Assembly: GCF_003471585.1 (NCBI RefSeq)
Contig: NZ_QRJO01000005.1
Location: 1-64,000, forward strand
Length of the DNA stretch: 64,000 nt
Source of the DNA: Collinsella sp. AM18-10
GTDB lineage: Bacteria; Actinomycetota; Coriobacteriia; Coriobacteriales; Coriobacteriaceae
Reading direction: 5' to 3'
Positions 1-7,704 of this stretch are shown here, one piece after another; within the stretch, counting starts at the first letter, position 1; the number at the start of each line of letters is the position of its first letter. The position numbers were made by a program, and so were the translations under genes. Below the pieces are notes generated by a model, which was given only the letters and a program-made list of their open reading frames with translations, was not told the DNA's origin and searched no databases.

Positions 1-3
1 GCG

Positions 4-25
4 GAGGCGGGGCATGCCCCGCCTC
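4..25. terminator. Perfect GC-rich palindrome at window edge
   Basis: An 11-bp perfect inverted repeat (GAGGCGGGGCA/TGCCCCGCCTC) with no loop, followed by a short CTTAC tract. It is probably the terminator of a gene ending just outside the window. No reading frame of substance covers bases 1-110; the only other structure there is a 7-bp hairpin at 88-104 (AGTCGTT/AACGACT). Confidence 0.5.
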
Positions 26-110
26 TTACACCACATCTCTGCGCGCTACCAAGAAGAGAGCATCTAAGTGCCGGAATTGCCATTTTGAGTCGTTCCTAAC
101 GACTATTCTG

Positions 111-354
111 GAGGGCTGTGTGCAAAAAAGGGCAAATATGAGTACTGTTGCCATTATGGTTGCATTTATTTTGTTCAAAAATGAGGTCCCTGATGAGATT
201 TAATACCATTAGGCGTCTCTTTTATTGAACATATGGGGAGAAATAACGCCGTCTGTGGGCGCTTGGGGCGTTGAATGATCCCTGAAATGATTAAAATTGC
301 TGTTACTAAACAAGTAGCAGTACTCATATTTGCCATTTTTTGAACACGGCCCTC
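111..354. mobile_element. MITE-like element with 39-bp terminal inverted repeats
   Basis: Bases 111-149 and 316-354 are inverted copies of each other, 39 bp long with about four mismatches; both start GAGGGC and contain CAAATATGAGTACTG. They enclose about 166 bp that is clearly AT-richer than the surrounding chromosome and has no credible gene. This is the layout of a non-autonomous miniature inverted-repeat element. I could not find a convincing target-site duplication (left flank ends TTCTG, right flank starts TAAGG), so it could instead be a large folded RNA or a decayed element. Confidence 0.55.
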
Positions 355-476
355 TAAGGAGCCCTTTCCAGAGACGTCAGATGGCCCCAAACAGCCATAA
401 TCCAAAGGCTGTATCAAACAACTAGTCATTTAAGAACGTCCCCAACGACTACCTGTGCCGGGGCCATGCAAAAAGC

Positions 477-531
477 TGTACACCAGCATCCAAAGATGTC
501 GAAAAACGTCGACTTTGGATGCTGGTGTACA
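477..531. terminator. 19-bp perfect hairpin downstream of the glutaredoxin gene
   Basis: Bases 477-495 and 513-531 are exact reverse complements (TGTACACCAGCATCCAAAG) around a 17-nt loop with an A5 run. The hairpin lies 53 bp past the stop of the leftward glutaredoxin gene and may end its transcript, but no U-tract follows on the minus strand, so an intergenic repeat or RNA element is also possible. Confidence 0.45.
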
Positions 532-583
532 TGTTTGGATCGTATGGGCTTGGACGTCGGGGCGAGCCGACTGCAATTGCGTA

Positions 584-829
584 CTAGAGCAGGTTCTTCT
601 GTATCCACGCGATGATGTCGCTCGATTCGTAGAGTGGTTTGCCGTCGATGAACAGGCAGGGAACCTGGCGTTTTCCGCCGATGGCGATGAGTGCCTGCTC
701 GGCTTCGGTATCGGTCGAGATGTTGCGCTCGGGGATGGTCACGCCGTTATCGGCCAGGAAACGCTTGACCTTTATGCAATACGGGCAGCCGGTCATAACG
801 TAGAGCGCGAGCTCGTGATCAGTAGCCAT
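584..829 (-). CDS. Glutaredoxin-family thiol-disulfide oxidoreductase
   Basis: An 81-residue single-domain glutaredoxin. The active-site CPYC (Cys15/Cys18) follows the first beta strand (LALYVMTG), and the VPCLFIDGK segment carries the cis-proline that contacts substrate thiols. Family members use glutathione or thioredoxin-type partners to reduce disulfides in the cytoplasm; the physiological donor in this organism is unknown. The ATG at 829 gives the usual family length; an in-frame start at 868 would add 13 unconserved residues. It is transcribed leftward, downstream of the XRE regulator gene with about 50 bp between them, so co-transcription is possible. Confidence 0.88.
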   Translation of the reverse strand: MATDHELALYVMTGCPYCIKVKRFLADNGVTIPERNISTDTEAEQALIAIGGKRQVPCLFIDGKPLYESSDIIAWIQKNLL

Positions 830-880
830 AGGTCTCCAATCGGTTGAGGTTTCGATTGAAATACCCAAAGCCGCCGCGGT

Positions 881-1708
881 CTATGCACGCGTCAACGACG
901 ACTCGATTGCCTGTACCAGAAACGCTGTGGCTCCGGTGCCGCAGGGGTTGTCGTAGTAGTCAACAAAGCGCTGGTCGGCAAGATAACCATTGGCGAGGCC
1001 CAGGTATGCTTCGTCCTGGGGCTCGTGTCCCCAGTTAAGGCCAATCCATCGGCGGTGCATTGCGACAAGCTTGCGGGCTTCGTTACTCTTTGGATCGCCG
1101 TCGCCCATGGCAATCGAGAGCTGGCCCAGAATAGCGCGTTCAAGTTCCTTCATGTCGTTCCATGTCTCGGGATCCATATCCAGCAGTGCTTCGTTTGCGG
1201 CGTCGATCGCCTCGTCGCCATAGCGCGCTCGCGCCTCGGCACCGTAGCGCTCCTCGTTTTCGTGCACGGAGCGCCAGCGCTCCAGTTGCGGCAGCACGGC
1301 GCCCATGAGCGAGACGGCTTCATCGAGCGACATGCCGGTGTTTTGTGCCAGACGCGGGGCACAATCCTCAATCATCGCCTCCATGGTGGTGTCATAGGTG
1401 TACTTGCCGTGGTCGTAGCACCACTTGCAGTAATGATCGGTCGTGGCGCCCGTGGCGTCGGTGCCGTAGTCGTCGGGCGTGAGTATCATGCCGCAGCTCT
1501 GGCAATAGTGCTCGGGCATTTCGAGCAGGTGGGACAGCGGTTCTCCGGTTACGGCGGCAATGAGCTTCATCATGTCGATGCCCGGGGTGACTTCGCCGCG
1601 CTCCCAGCGGCTGACGGCTTGGCGCGTGACATAGAGCTTGGCGGCAAGCTGCTCTTGGGTAAGGTTGTTGGCGCGACGGACGGCGATGAGTTTTTCTGCA
1701 AAGGCCAT
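881..1708 (-). CDS. XRE-family regulator with zinc ribbon and TipAS-like domain
   Basis: A 275-residue, three-part regulator. Residues 5-60 form a Cro/C1-type helix-turn-helix (LTQEQLAAKLYVTRQAVSRWERG). Residues 68-100 are a zinc ribbon with Cys69/72 and Cys94/97. The C-terminal 150 residues are helical with the WNDMKELE...ARKLVAMHRRWI pattern of TipAS antibiotic/ligand-recognition domains. In family members TipAS binds thiopeptides or other amphipathic ligands and alters DNA binding. The ATG at 1708 is preceded by AAAGGAG. A drug- or metabolite-responsive regulator is likely; its target is not evident, though the divergent trmO and downstream glutaredoxin genes are neighbours. Confidence 0.82.
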   Translation of the reverse strand: MAFAEKLIAVRRANNLTQEQLAAKLYVTRQAVSRWERGEVTPGIDMMKLIAAVTGEPLSHLLEMPEHYCQSCGMILTPDDYGTDATGATTDHYCKWCYDHGKYTYDTTMEAMIEDCAPRLAQNTGMSLDEAVSLMGAVLPQLERWRSVHENEERYGAEARARYGDEAIDAANEALLDMDPETWNDMKELERAILGQLSIAMGDGDPKSNEARKLVAMHRRWIGLNWGHEPQDEAYLGLANGYLADQRFVDYYDNPCGTGATAFLVQAIESSLTRA

Positions 1709-1835
1709 AACGGCTCCTTTCTGCTGCTTGTTGGCTTAAGCATACGCGGCGGCCGACGCCCTTCCAAGCAACCGTTGGTTGCAAAAGGGGCGGTCGCGGT
1801 GAGGGATTACGCGCATCGCGCATGCCCTCATGCCG

Positions 1836-1841
1836 TACAAT
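1836..1841 (+). promoter_or_regulatory. -10 box (TACAAT) very close to the trmO start
   Basis: TACAAT ends 7 bp before the conserved ATG at 1849, and no Shine-Dalgarno sequence lies between them. If this hexamer is the -10 element the transcript would begin at or next to the start codon, making trmO leaderless. The -10 assignment is by similarity only. Confidence 0.45.
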
Positions 1842-1848
1842 GACCGGC

Positions 1849-2586
1849 ATGAAACCTATTGCACACATACATACCGACCTGCCGCAAAAGTTCGGCATCC
1901 CGCGCAACAGCTTTTTGGCGCCCCATCTTGAGGGACGCATCGTCTTTGAGCCGGAATTTGCCTCCAGCGCGGCAGTTGAGGGTCTGGACTCCTTCTCTCA
2001 CCTGTGGCTGCTCTGGCGCTTTGAAAACGGAACACCCGGCGGCGCGGCCGAAGACATCGCCGCCGATGCCAAGACACAGGATAGGTCCGGCACCAACGCC
2101 AAGTGGTCGAAGACCGTGCGTCCGCCGCGCTTGGGTGGAGCCGAGCGCGTGGGCGTATTTGCCACGCGCAGCCCGTTTCGACCTAATCCCATTGGGCTTA
2201 CCTGCGTCAAACTCGATCATGTCGGGCTTACCGACGATGGCCCCATCATCCATGTGCTAGGGGCCGATCTGCGTGACGGCACGCCCATCTACGACATTAA
2301 GCCCTACATTCCGTTTGCGGACTGCCACTCGGATGCGACCGGCGGCTGGATTGAGGATGCGCCGTGGCAAGAGCTCGACGTTGACTTCCCGCAAGCGCTG
2401 CAGGAGATGGTCCCGCCCGCAAAGCTCCTCGGCTTGGTCGAGGCCCTTCGCCAGGACCCGCGCCGCGCGGGCAGCAAGCACGAGCCCAGCCGCGTCTACC
2501 ATCTGGCTTACGCTGGGCTCGACATATCCTTTACGGTTGATGGAACCAGGTTGACGGTAATCGCCGTCAACGACGCGCGGGACTAG
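1849..2586 (+). CDS. trmO: tRNA (N6-threonylcarbamoyladenosine(37)-N6)-methyltransferase TrmO
   Basis: A 245-residue TsaA/TrmO-family protein, which uses S-adenosylmethionine to methylate t6A37 in tRNAs reading ACN codons. Family signatures are visible: GIPRNSF near the N-terminus, the GVFATRSPFRPNPIGLT block at about residues 102-118, and DLRDGTPIYDIKPYIPFAD in the catalytic beta-barrel. The C-terminal third matches the extra domain typical of bacterial TrmO. The start at 1849 is preferred because homologues begin shortly before IAHIHTDLPQKFG; it has no ribosome binding site (see the adjacent TACAAT). Confidence 0.9.
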   Translation: MKPIAHIHTDLPQKFGIPRNSFLAPHLEGRIVFEPEFASSAAVEGLDSFSHLWLLWRFENGTPGGAAEDIAADAKTQDRSGTNAKWSKTVRPPRLGGAERVGVFATRSPFRPNPIGLTCVKLDHVGLTDDGPIIHVLGADLRDGTPIYDIKPYIPFADCHSDATGGWIEDAPWQELDVDFPQALQEMVPPAKLLGLVEALRQDPRRAGSKHEPSRVYHLAYAGLDISFTVDGTRLTVIAVNDARD

Positions 2587-2698
2587 CCGGCCATTCGCCG
2601 GCGCCCGCCAAATTCAACGCCAAACCCCGTGCCAAAATCGCCCACGCTGGCGGACAATAACGCCTACCAAAACAATCCGCTTTGCACGGGAGTTCAGC

Positions 2699-3913
2699 AT
2701 GAAATACGACTTTACTTCGCTTATCGACCGCCACGGCATGGATGCCATCGCCGTTGACTCCTGGGGCGAGATCCCCGGCATGGCTCCGAATGCTCCTGAC
2801 GAGGGCTTCGACCGCATCCCCATGTGGGTGGCGGACATGAACTTTGCCACGGTGCCCACGGTCCAGGAGCACATCATTCAGCGCGCCCAGCATCCCATGT
2901 TTGGCTATTTCGATCCTCGCCCCGAGTACTTCGACCGCATCATCGAATGGCAGAGCCGCCGTAATGGCGTCGAAGGCCTGCTCCCGGAGCATATCGGCTA
3001 CGAGAACGGCGTGCTGGGCGGCGTCGTGTCGACGCTGCGGGCGTATGTCCAGCCGGGCGATGCGGTGCTGGTCCACAGCCCGACCTACATCGGCTTTACC
3101 AAGTCCATCGAAGCCGCGTGCTATCGCATTGTCCACAGCCCGCTTAAGCTCGACGACCAGGGCGTGTGGCGCATGGACTTTGAGGACATGGAGCAAAAGC
3201 TCGCTCAAAACCACATCCATGCCGCGGTGTTCTGCTCGCCGCACAACCCTTGCGGCCGCGTATGGGAGCGCGACGAGATCGAGCGCGCCATGGACATCTA
3301 TCGCCAGCACGATTGCGTGGTGATCTCGGACGAGATTTGGTCCGATATCATCCTGCCGGGTCACAAGCATATCCCGACGCAGTCGGTGAGCGAGGATGCC
3401 CGCATGCGCACGGTCGCCCTCTATGCGCCGAGCAAGACGTTTAACCTGGCTGGCCTGGTCGGAAGCTACCACATCATCTATAACGAGACGCTGCGCGACC
3501 GCGTGTGCGCCGTGTCCAATAAGACCCACTACAACGAGATGAATGTCCTTTCGATGCACGCGCTTATCGGCGCCTACCAGCCGCAGGGCTACGAGTGGCT
3601 CGATGAGCTCAACGAGGTCATCGAGGGCAACATTGACTACTTCTGCGATTACGTGGACGAGCATTTTGAGGGCGTGTCCTATTCGCGCCCGCAGGGCACC
3701 TATATGGTGTTCCTGGACTGCACGGAGTGGTGCCGCGTGCATGGGCGCGATATTCAGTGGCTACTCGACGAGGGCGCGCGTGTGGGCGTGGGCTATCAGG
3801 ACGGCCGTCCATTCCATGGACCTTGCCACATTCGCGTGAATCTGGCGCTGCCGCTTTCGCGTGTAAGGGAGGCGTGCGACCGCTTGGACCGCTACGTTTT
3901 TAATGCACGGTAA
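2699..3913 (+). CDS. MalY/PatB-family PLP-dependent C-S lyase or aminotransferase
   Basis: A 404-residue fold-type I PLP enzyme. It has the MWVADMNF motif of the MalY/PatB branch near residue 40, SPHNPCGRVW at about 180-190, the SDEIWSD cofactor aspartate segment and the Schiff-base lysine Lys246 in SKTFNLAGL. PatB/MalY enzymes cleave cystathionine or other cysteine conjugates to a thiol, pyruvate and ammonia. Whether this one serves methionine synthesis or cysteine desulfhydration (H2S release) cannot be told from sequence. GGGAG precedes the ATG by 6 bp. It stands alone between trmO and the sensor locus. Confidence 0.88.
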   Translation: MKYDFTSLIDRHGMDAIAVDSWGEIPGMAPNAPDEGFDRIPMWVADMNFATVPTVQEHIIQRAQHPMFGYFDPRPEYFDRIIEWQSRRNGVEGLLPEHIGYENGVLGGVVSTLRAYVQPGDAVLVHSPTYIGFTKSIEAACYRIVHSPLKLDDQGVWRMDFEDMEQKLAQNHIHAAVFCSPHNPCGRVWERDEIERAMDIYRQHDCVVISDEIWSDIILPGHKHIPTQSVSEDARMRTVALYAPSKTFNLAGLVGSYHIIYNETLRDRVCAVSNKTHYNEMNVLSMHALIGAYQPQGYEWLDELNEVIEGNIDYFCDYVDEHFEGVSYSRPQGTYMVFLDCTEWCRVHGRDIQWLLDEGARVGVGYQDGRPFHGPCHIRVNLALPLSRVREACDRLDRYVFNAR

Positions 3914-4054
3914 GTGAGCGCTGCATGCGGGGCTGTCTGCCAGATTGGCTGGAAGGCCCCGTATGGTAAAGCATCTGTAACCATTGAGCGCAAGCGCGGT
4001 TTTGTCTGCTATTATTCAGCTCTTGAGTCTGTAAACAGGATCGTCTGGAGCTCG

Positions 4055-4924
4055 ATGAAAAGACCTCGTCGCTCGGCCGCCATATCATTGTTTGTTGCGC
4101 TTGCAGTGGTGGGCGCCTTTGTCGTGGCGATAGCTGGCTGTTCCGGGTTGAATGATGGGGCCGCGGCGTCTGCATCAGAAGGCGCAGCCGCCTCGCAGGT
4201 CAAAGACGACAACCTTAAGACGCTCAACGTTGGCAGCGACCTCTATCCACCGTTTGTGTATAGCAACGAGTACGGCGATATTGTTGGCCTGGATGTCGAT
4301 ATTTTGACCGAGGCTTTGGGCCGCATTGGCTACAAGCCAAAGTACCAGCTGATCGACTGGGAAAAGAAGAAAGAGCTGCTGGCGAGCGGCGAGCTCGATT
4401 GCGTCATGGGCAGCTTTAGTATGACGGGCCGCGAAGGCGAGTATCGCTGGGCGGGGCCGTACCTTGCGAGCCGACAGGTGGTTGCTGTCGATCCCGAAAG
4501 CGATATCTACACGCTTGCCGATCTTGAGGGTAGGGTCGTGGCGGTCCAGTCCACCACCAAGCCCGAATCGATTCTGCTCAATCACACCAATGAAAACGTT
4601 CCGCAGATTAAGGAGCTCTACAGCTTTTCGGACCGCTCGTACCTGAACCCGGCGCTTGTCGAGGGCCTAGTCGACGCCATCGCCGCGCATGAGTCCTCGC
4701 TGCTCACCTACGAAAAAGACTATGGCGTGACGTATCGCATTTTGTCTGAGCCGCTGCTAGAGGTTGGTTTGGGCACCGCTTTCGATATCAACGACACACG
4801 CGGCATCGACGTTAAGCTCACCCATGCCTACCAAGAAATGCTTGCCGATGGCACCATGGAGCGCCTGGTGTCAAAGTATTTTGATGACCCTTCGCCCTTT
4901 TTGAATGTGGAGGGCCTGTCATGA
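4055..4924 (+). CDS. Solute-binding lipoprotein paired with a sensor kinase
   Basis: A 289-residue extracytoplasmic solute-binding protein of the SBP_bac_3 (amino-acid/polar solute) type. The N-terminus is a lipoprotein signal peptide: KRPRR, a hydrophobic stretch, then lipobox AIAGC with Cys29. The binding domain covers residues 50-285 (LNVGSDLYPPFVY, GLDVDILTEALG, MTGREGEYRWAGPY). There are no transporter permease or ATPase genes nearby; instead its TGA overlaps the ATG of the kinase gene (ATGA), so it probably delivers a ligand signal to that kinase. The start at 4055 has GGAG four bases upstream and leaves a proper signal peptide; longer in-frame starts do not. Confidence 0.85.
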   Translation: MKRPRRSAAISLFVALAVVGAFVVAIAGCSGLNDGAAASASEGAAASQVKDDNLKTLNVGSDLYPPFVYSNEYGDIVGLDVDILTEALGRIGYKPKYQLIDWEKKKELLASGELDCVMGSFSMTGREGEYRWAGPYLASRQVVAVDPESDIYTLADLEGRVVAVQSTTKPESILLNHTNENVPQIKELYSFSDRSYLNPALVEGLVDAIAAHESSLLTYEKDYGVTYRILSEPLLEVGLGTAFDINDTRGIDVKLTHAYQEMLADGTMERLVSKYFDDPSPFLNVEGLS

Positions 4925-6522
4925 TTGATGCACCCGACCACACCACAGAGAAGCGGGGCGACCGTTCGGCCCTGGCATGGCTCCTTGCCGCCCTGTTGGG
5001 GATAGCACTCTCGGCTGCTGCCGGCATGACGAGCTACGGTTACACGACGGCCCAAGCCGAGCAGCGCTTTTCCGACGTTGTCGATTACGTGGCGACGCAG
5101 AGCCTTTCCTACGATGCGTTCAACAGCGCCTATGCGACCAAAAACCTGATTCGCGTTATGGAGATCGCCGGAGAGGCGGCGCGCGATATGGAGCGCGACG
5201 GCTCGGTGGATAACGCTACGTTGGAGCAATATGCTGACCAGTTTAATGTGACAGCGCTGATCGTAACGGATGCATCGGGCAACTTGGTGTCCGAGTCCTC
5301 GAAGGATGACGTGGGCTACGAGTCGCTCGCTGCGAATCTCAAAGAGGCGCCTGTGCTGGAGGTGGCAGCCCATCCGCTTAAGTCCTATACCGCTCGCATT
5401 ACGCTTGCGGACGATTCGGTCGCAGACATTGGCTGCGTGGCCCGGCCGGACGGTGAGGGCATCGTTGTCGCGGTGAGGCACCAGAGCGCCAAGGCGGTCG
5501 CGAGCAATACGCTCAAGTTGCAGAGCTTGCTCGATGGTTATGAGACCATCGATAGCGGCAATATCGTGATCGAAAACGACGGTAAGGTCGTTGCGACCAA
5601 CGCTGTTGAGCCCGCCGTGTCAGGCGTGTTCGATTTGCCTGCGACGGATGCCATCGTTGTCAACGGCATTAAGGAGCGTTGCCTGGCTGGTAAGGTCAGA
5701 TTGGTTAACGACAGCGGTGAGTGGTATCTGGGCACATTTGGTAAAGCGCGCGATTTTTACGTGTACACCTATGCTCCCGCGCAGCGTTACTTTGAGGTTG
5801 TTGCCGCTGTTGTTGCCAGTGTGTTGGCACTCTACGGCGGTGTTATAGCCACTGTTGTGTTGGTGCGCCGCCGCGCCGAGAGCCAACGCTTTGCCGACCT
5901 GTTGCTGCAGGAGCGCGACTATGGCGACAAACTGGCAAAAGCGGCGCGCGAAGCTTCGTCTGCCAACTCTGCAAAGACGGAGTTCCTGCGTCGCATGAGT
6001 CACGACCTGCGCACGCCCATCAACGGCATTCGCGGTATGGTCGAGGTGGGCAATGCCAACGCGGACGACTTGCAAAAGCAGACCGAGTGCCGCTCAAAGA
6101 TCTGGACGGCGTCGGGACTGTTGCTCGACCTTGCGAACGAGGCACTCGATATGAGCCGCTTGGAGAGCGGGCAGGTCGACCTGAATCTCGTGCCTACAGA
6201 TATGGTGGCCCTCAACCGTGAGGTGTGCGATATTCTGGAGCGCCAAGCCGAGGAGCGCCTGGTGACAATTATCTGCGACCAACGGACTCTTGATCATCCC
6301 TATGCCCGGGTGAGCGTGACGCACCTCAAGCGCCTGTTGCTCAATATTGCCGGTAATGCCGTCAAGTACAACCGCCAGGGCGGCTATGTTCGCCTGACAT
6401 GCCGCGAGGTGGAGCCGGTGGACGGTGTCCCCGTCTATGAATACACGATCGCCGATAACGGCATTGGCATGAGCGAGGAGTTTCAACAGCACCTCTACGA
6501 GCCGTTCAGCCGCGAGGAATAG
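4921..6522 (+). CDS. Hybrid sensor histidine kinase, N-terminal part (cut by an in-frame TAG)
   Basis: A 533-codon open frame for a membrane sensor kinase: TM1 at about residues 17-40, an extracytoplasmic sensor region to about 288, TM2 at about 290-315, HisKA with phosphoacceptor His361 (MSHDLRTPING), and an ATPase domain with N box (NIAGNAVKYN), G1 box (DNGIGM) and F box (EPFSREE). It stops at TAG 6520-6522, directly before the G2 box. The same reading frame then continues without a shift into the rest of the ATPase and a receiver domain (6526-7113). An intact homologue would read through, so this is most simply a C-to-T nonsense mutation (CAG to TAG) or a sequencing error. The truncated kinase lacks GTGLG and would probably be unable to phosphorylate. 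Confidence 0.85.
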   Translation: MIDAPDHTTEKRGDRSALAWLLAALLGIALSAAAGMTSYGYTTAQAEQRFSDVVDYVATQSLSYDAFNSAYATKNLIRVMEIAGEAARDMERDGSVDNATLEQYADQFNVTALIVTDASGNLVSESSKDDVGYESLAANLKEAPVLEVAAHPLKSYTARITLADDSVADIGCVARPDGEGIVVAVRHQSAKAVASNTLKLQSLLDGYETIDSGNIVIENDGKVVATNAVEPAVSGVFDLPATDAIVVNGIKERCLAGKVRLVNDSGEWYLGTFGKARDFYVYTYAPAQRYFEVVAAVVASVLALYGGVIATVVLVRRRAESQRFADLLLQERDYGDKLAKAAREASSANSAKTEFLRRMSHDLRTPINGIRGMVEVGNANADDLQKQTECRSKIWTASGLLLDLANEALDMSRLESGQVDLNLVPTDMVALNREVCDILERQAEERLVTIICDQRTLDHPYARVSVTHLKRLLLNIAGNAVKYNRQGGYVRLTCREVEPVDGVPVYEYTIADNGIGMSEEFQQHLYEPFSREE

Positions 6523-6525
6523 CAG

Positions 6526-7113
6526 GTGGAAGGCGCTTCATCGGGAACTGGCCTGGGCGCGTCTATTGCCAAACAGTTGGTCGAGCTTATGGGCGGAACC
6601 ATGAGCTTTACGAGCGCCTTGGGGCGGGGGACGACGTTTACCATTTGCCTGCCGTTTGAGAAGTGCAAGAGTTCCGAGATTCCCCAGGCAGTTCGCGTGG
6701 ATGCAGGCGACAGCGACGTGATCCAGGGCCTGCGTGTTTTGCTCGTAGAGGATAACGACCTGAATGCCGAGATCGCACAGTTTACGCTCGACCGCGCCGG
6801 TGCCGTCGTGACACATGTTAAAGATGGCGAGTCTGCCGTCGAGACGTTTGCCGCGAGCGCGCCGCACGAGTACGACGTGGTATTGATGGACATCATGATG
6901 CCCGGCATCGATGGCCTTGAGGCCACGCGTCAGATTCGAGCGCTCGATCGCGAGGACGCCGCGACCACGCCGATTATCGCCGTGAGCGCCAATGCCTTTG
7001 CCGACGACCGTAGGCTTTCGCGCGAGGCGGGCATGAACGCGCATCTGAGCAAACCCGTGAGTTCTCAGGATCTCGTTGAGGCGCTTGCGCACATAGCCGC
7101 CGACGCTTCATAA
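6526..7113 (+). pseudogene. C-terminal remainder of the hybrid kinase (G2 box plus receiver domain)
   Basis: 195 codons in the same frame as the upstream kinase, starting one codon after its TAG. Residues 7-45 complete the ATPase (SSGTGLGASIAKQLVELMGG). Residues 65-190 are a CheY-like receiver with the acidic pair (LLVEDND), phosphoacceptor Asp in VVLMDIMMPG and Lys in HLSKP. A GTG at 6526 is preceded by AGGA (6515-6518) at workable spacing, so re-initiation could make a free receiver fragment. Compared with the intact paralogue at 7705-10509, the two parts must once have been one protein. Confidence 0.75.
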
Positions 7114-7120
7114 ACAAATA

Positions 7121-7150
7121 GCTCGGTTCCAATACTGGTTGGAACCGAGC
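7121..7150. terminator. Bidirectional terminator between convergent genes
   Basis: A perfect 12-bp stem (GCTCGGTTCCAA / TTGGAACCGAGC) with a 6-nt loop, flanked by AAATA on the left and CATTTTGC on the right. It sits between the kinase remnant (rightward) and the flavin-binding protein (leftward) and can serve both. Confidence 0.85.
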
Positions 7151-7182
7151 CATTTTGCTATTTGCAGGACCTGTTTTTGGGC

Positions 7183-7662
7183 TTACTTTTCATGGATCTG
7201 CTTGCCGCAAAGATGTTCAATCGAGATCTCGTAGAGCTGGACACCCTTGATGTCTTTGGCGATCTCCTCCTCGACTTCTTCGGCAGAGGGGTAGTACTTA
7301 AGCGCGAGCTGGCGGATTTTGCCCTCGATAAACGAAGGTGTCTCATCTACCAGGCGGCAACGGCCAAAGACCACGGTGCTCATAACGTAGGGAGCCCAGT
7401 CGTCGTCCTTGTACCGCTCGTTGCCGTACACGGTAAAGCAGACTTTGTCGTCACGCTTGAGTGAATCGACCTTGTGGCCAGCCTTGGCACCGTGGAAATA
7501 AATCTTGTCGTGCTCGGTGTCAAAGAAGTAGTTGACGGGAATGGCATACGGGTAGCCATCATCGCCGTTGACGGCAAAGACTCCGCGCTTGCAGGTGGCG
7601 AGCAACTCGCGCGCCGCCTCATCGGAAATCGCACGTTTCTTTCGACGCAAGGGCCTAAACAT
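7183..7662 (-). CDS. Pyridoxamine 5'-phosphate oxidase-like flavin-binding protein (NimA-type)
   Basis: A 159-residue split-barrel protein of the PNPOx-like FMN-binding superfamily. Visible features are GVFAVNGDDGYPYAIPVNYFF, IYFHGAKAGHKVDSL (FMN-phosphate loop), VCFTVYG, and the dimer-forming C-terminus. NimA-type members are often annotated as nitroimidazole reductases, but most have no proven substrate and heme or F420 binding also occurs in the fold. The ATG at 7662 has AAAGGA upstream; the in-frame start at 7701 would add an unconserved tail. It is transcribed toward the shared terminator at 7121-7150. Confidence 0.82.
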   Translation of the reverse strand: MFRPLRRKKRAISDEAARELLATCKRGVFAVNGDDGYPYAIPVNYFFDTEHDKIYFHGAKAGHKVDSLKRDDKVCFTVYGNERYKDDDWAPYVMSTVVFGRCRLVDETPSFIEGKIRQLALKYYPSAEEVEEEIAKDIKGVQLYEISIEHLCGKQIHEK

Positions 7663-7704
7663 CGTTGGCTTCCTTTCTAACGGTGCAGGGTGGTTGAGCA
7701 CAAA

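Noticed and set aside
4921..7113. Recoding of TAG (pyrrolysine or programmed readthrough)
   Set aside because: The site is in the ATPase domain of a kinase family with no known UAG use, no pyl genes are in view, and the downstream context CAGGTG does not match the CARYYA readthrough signal. A nonsense change is simpler.
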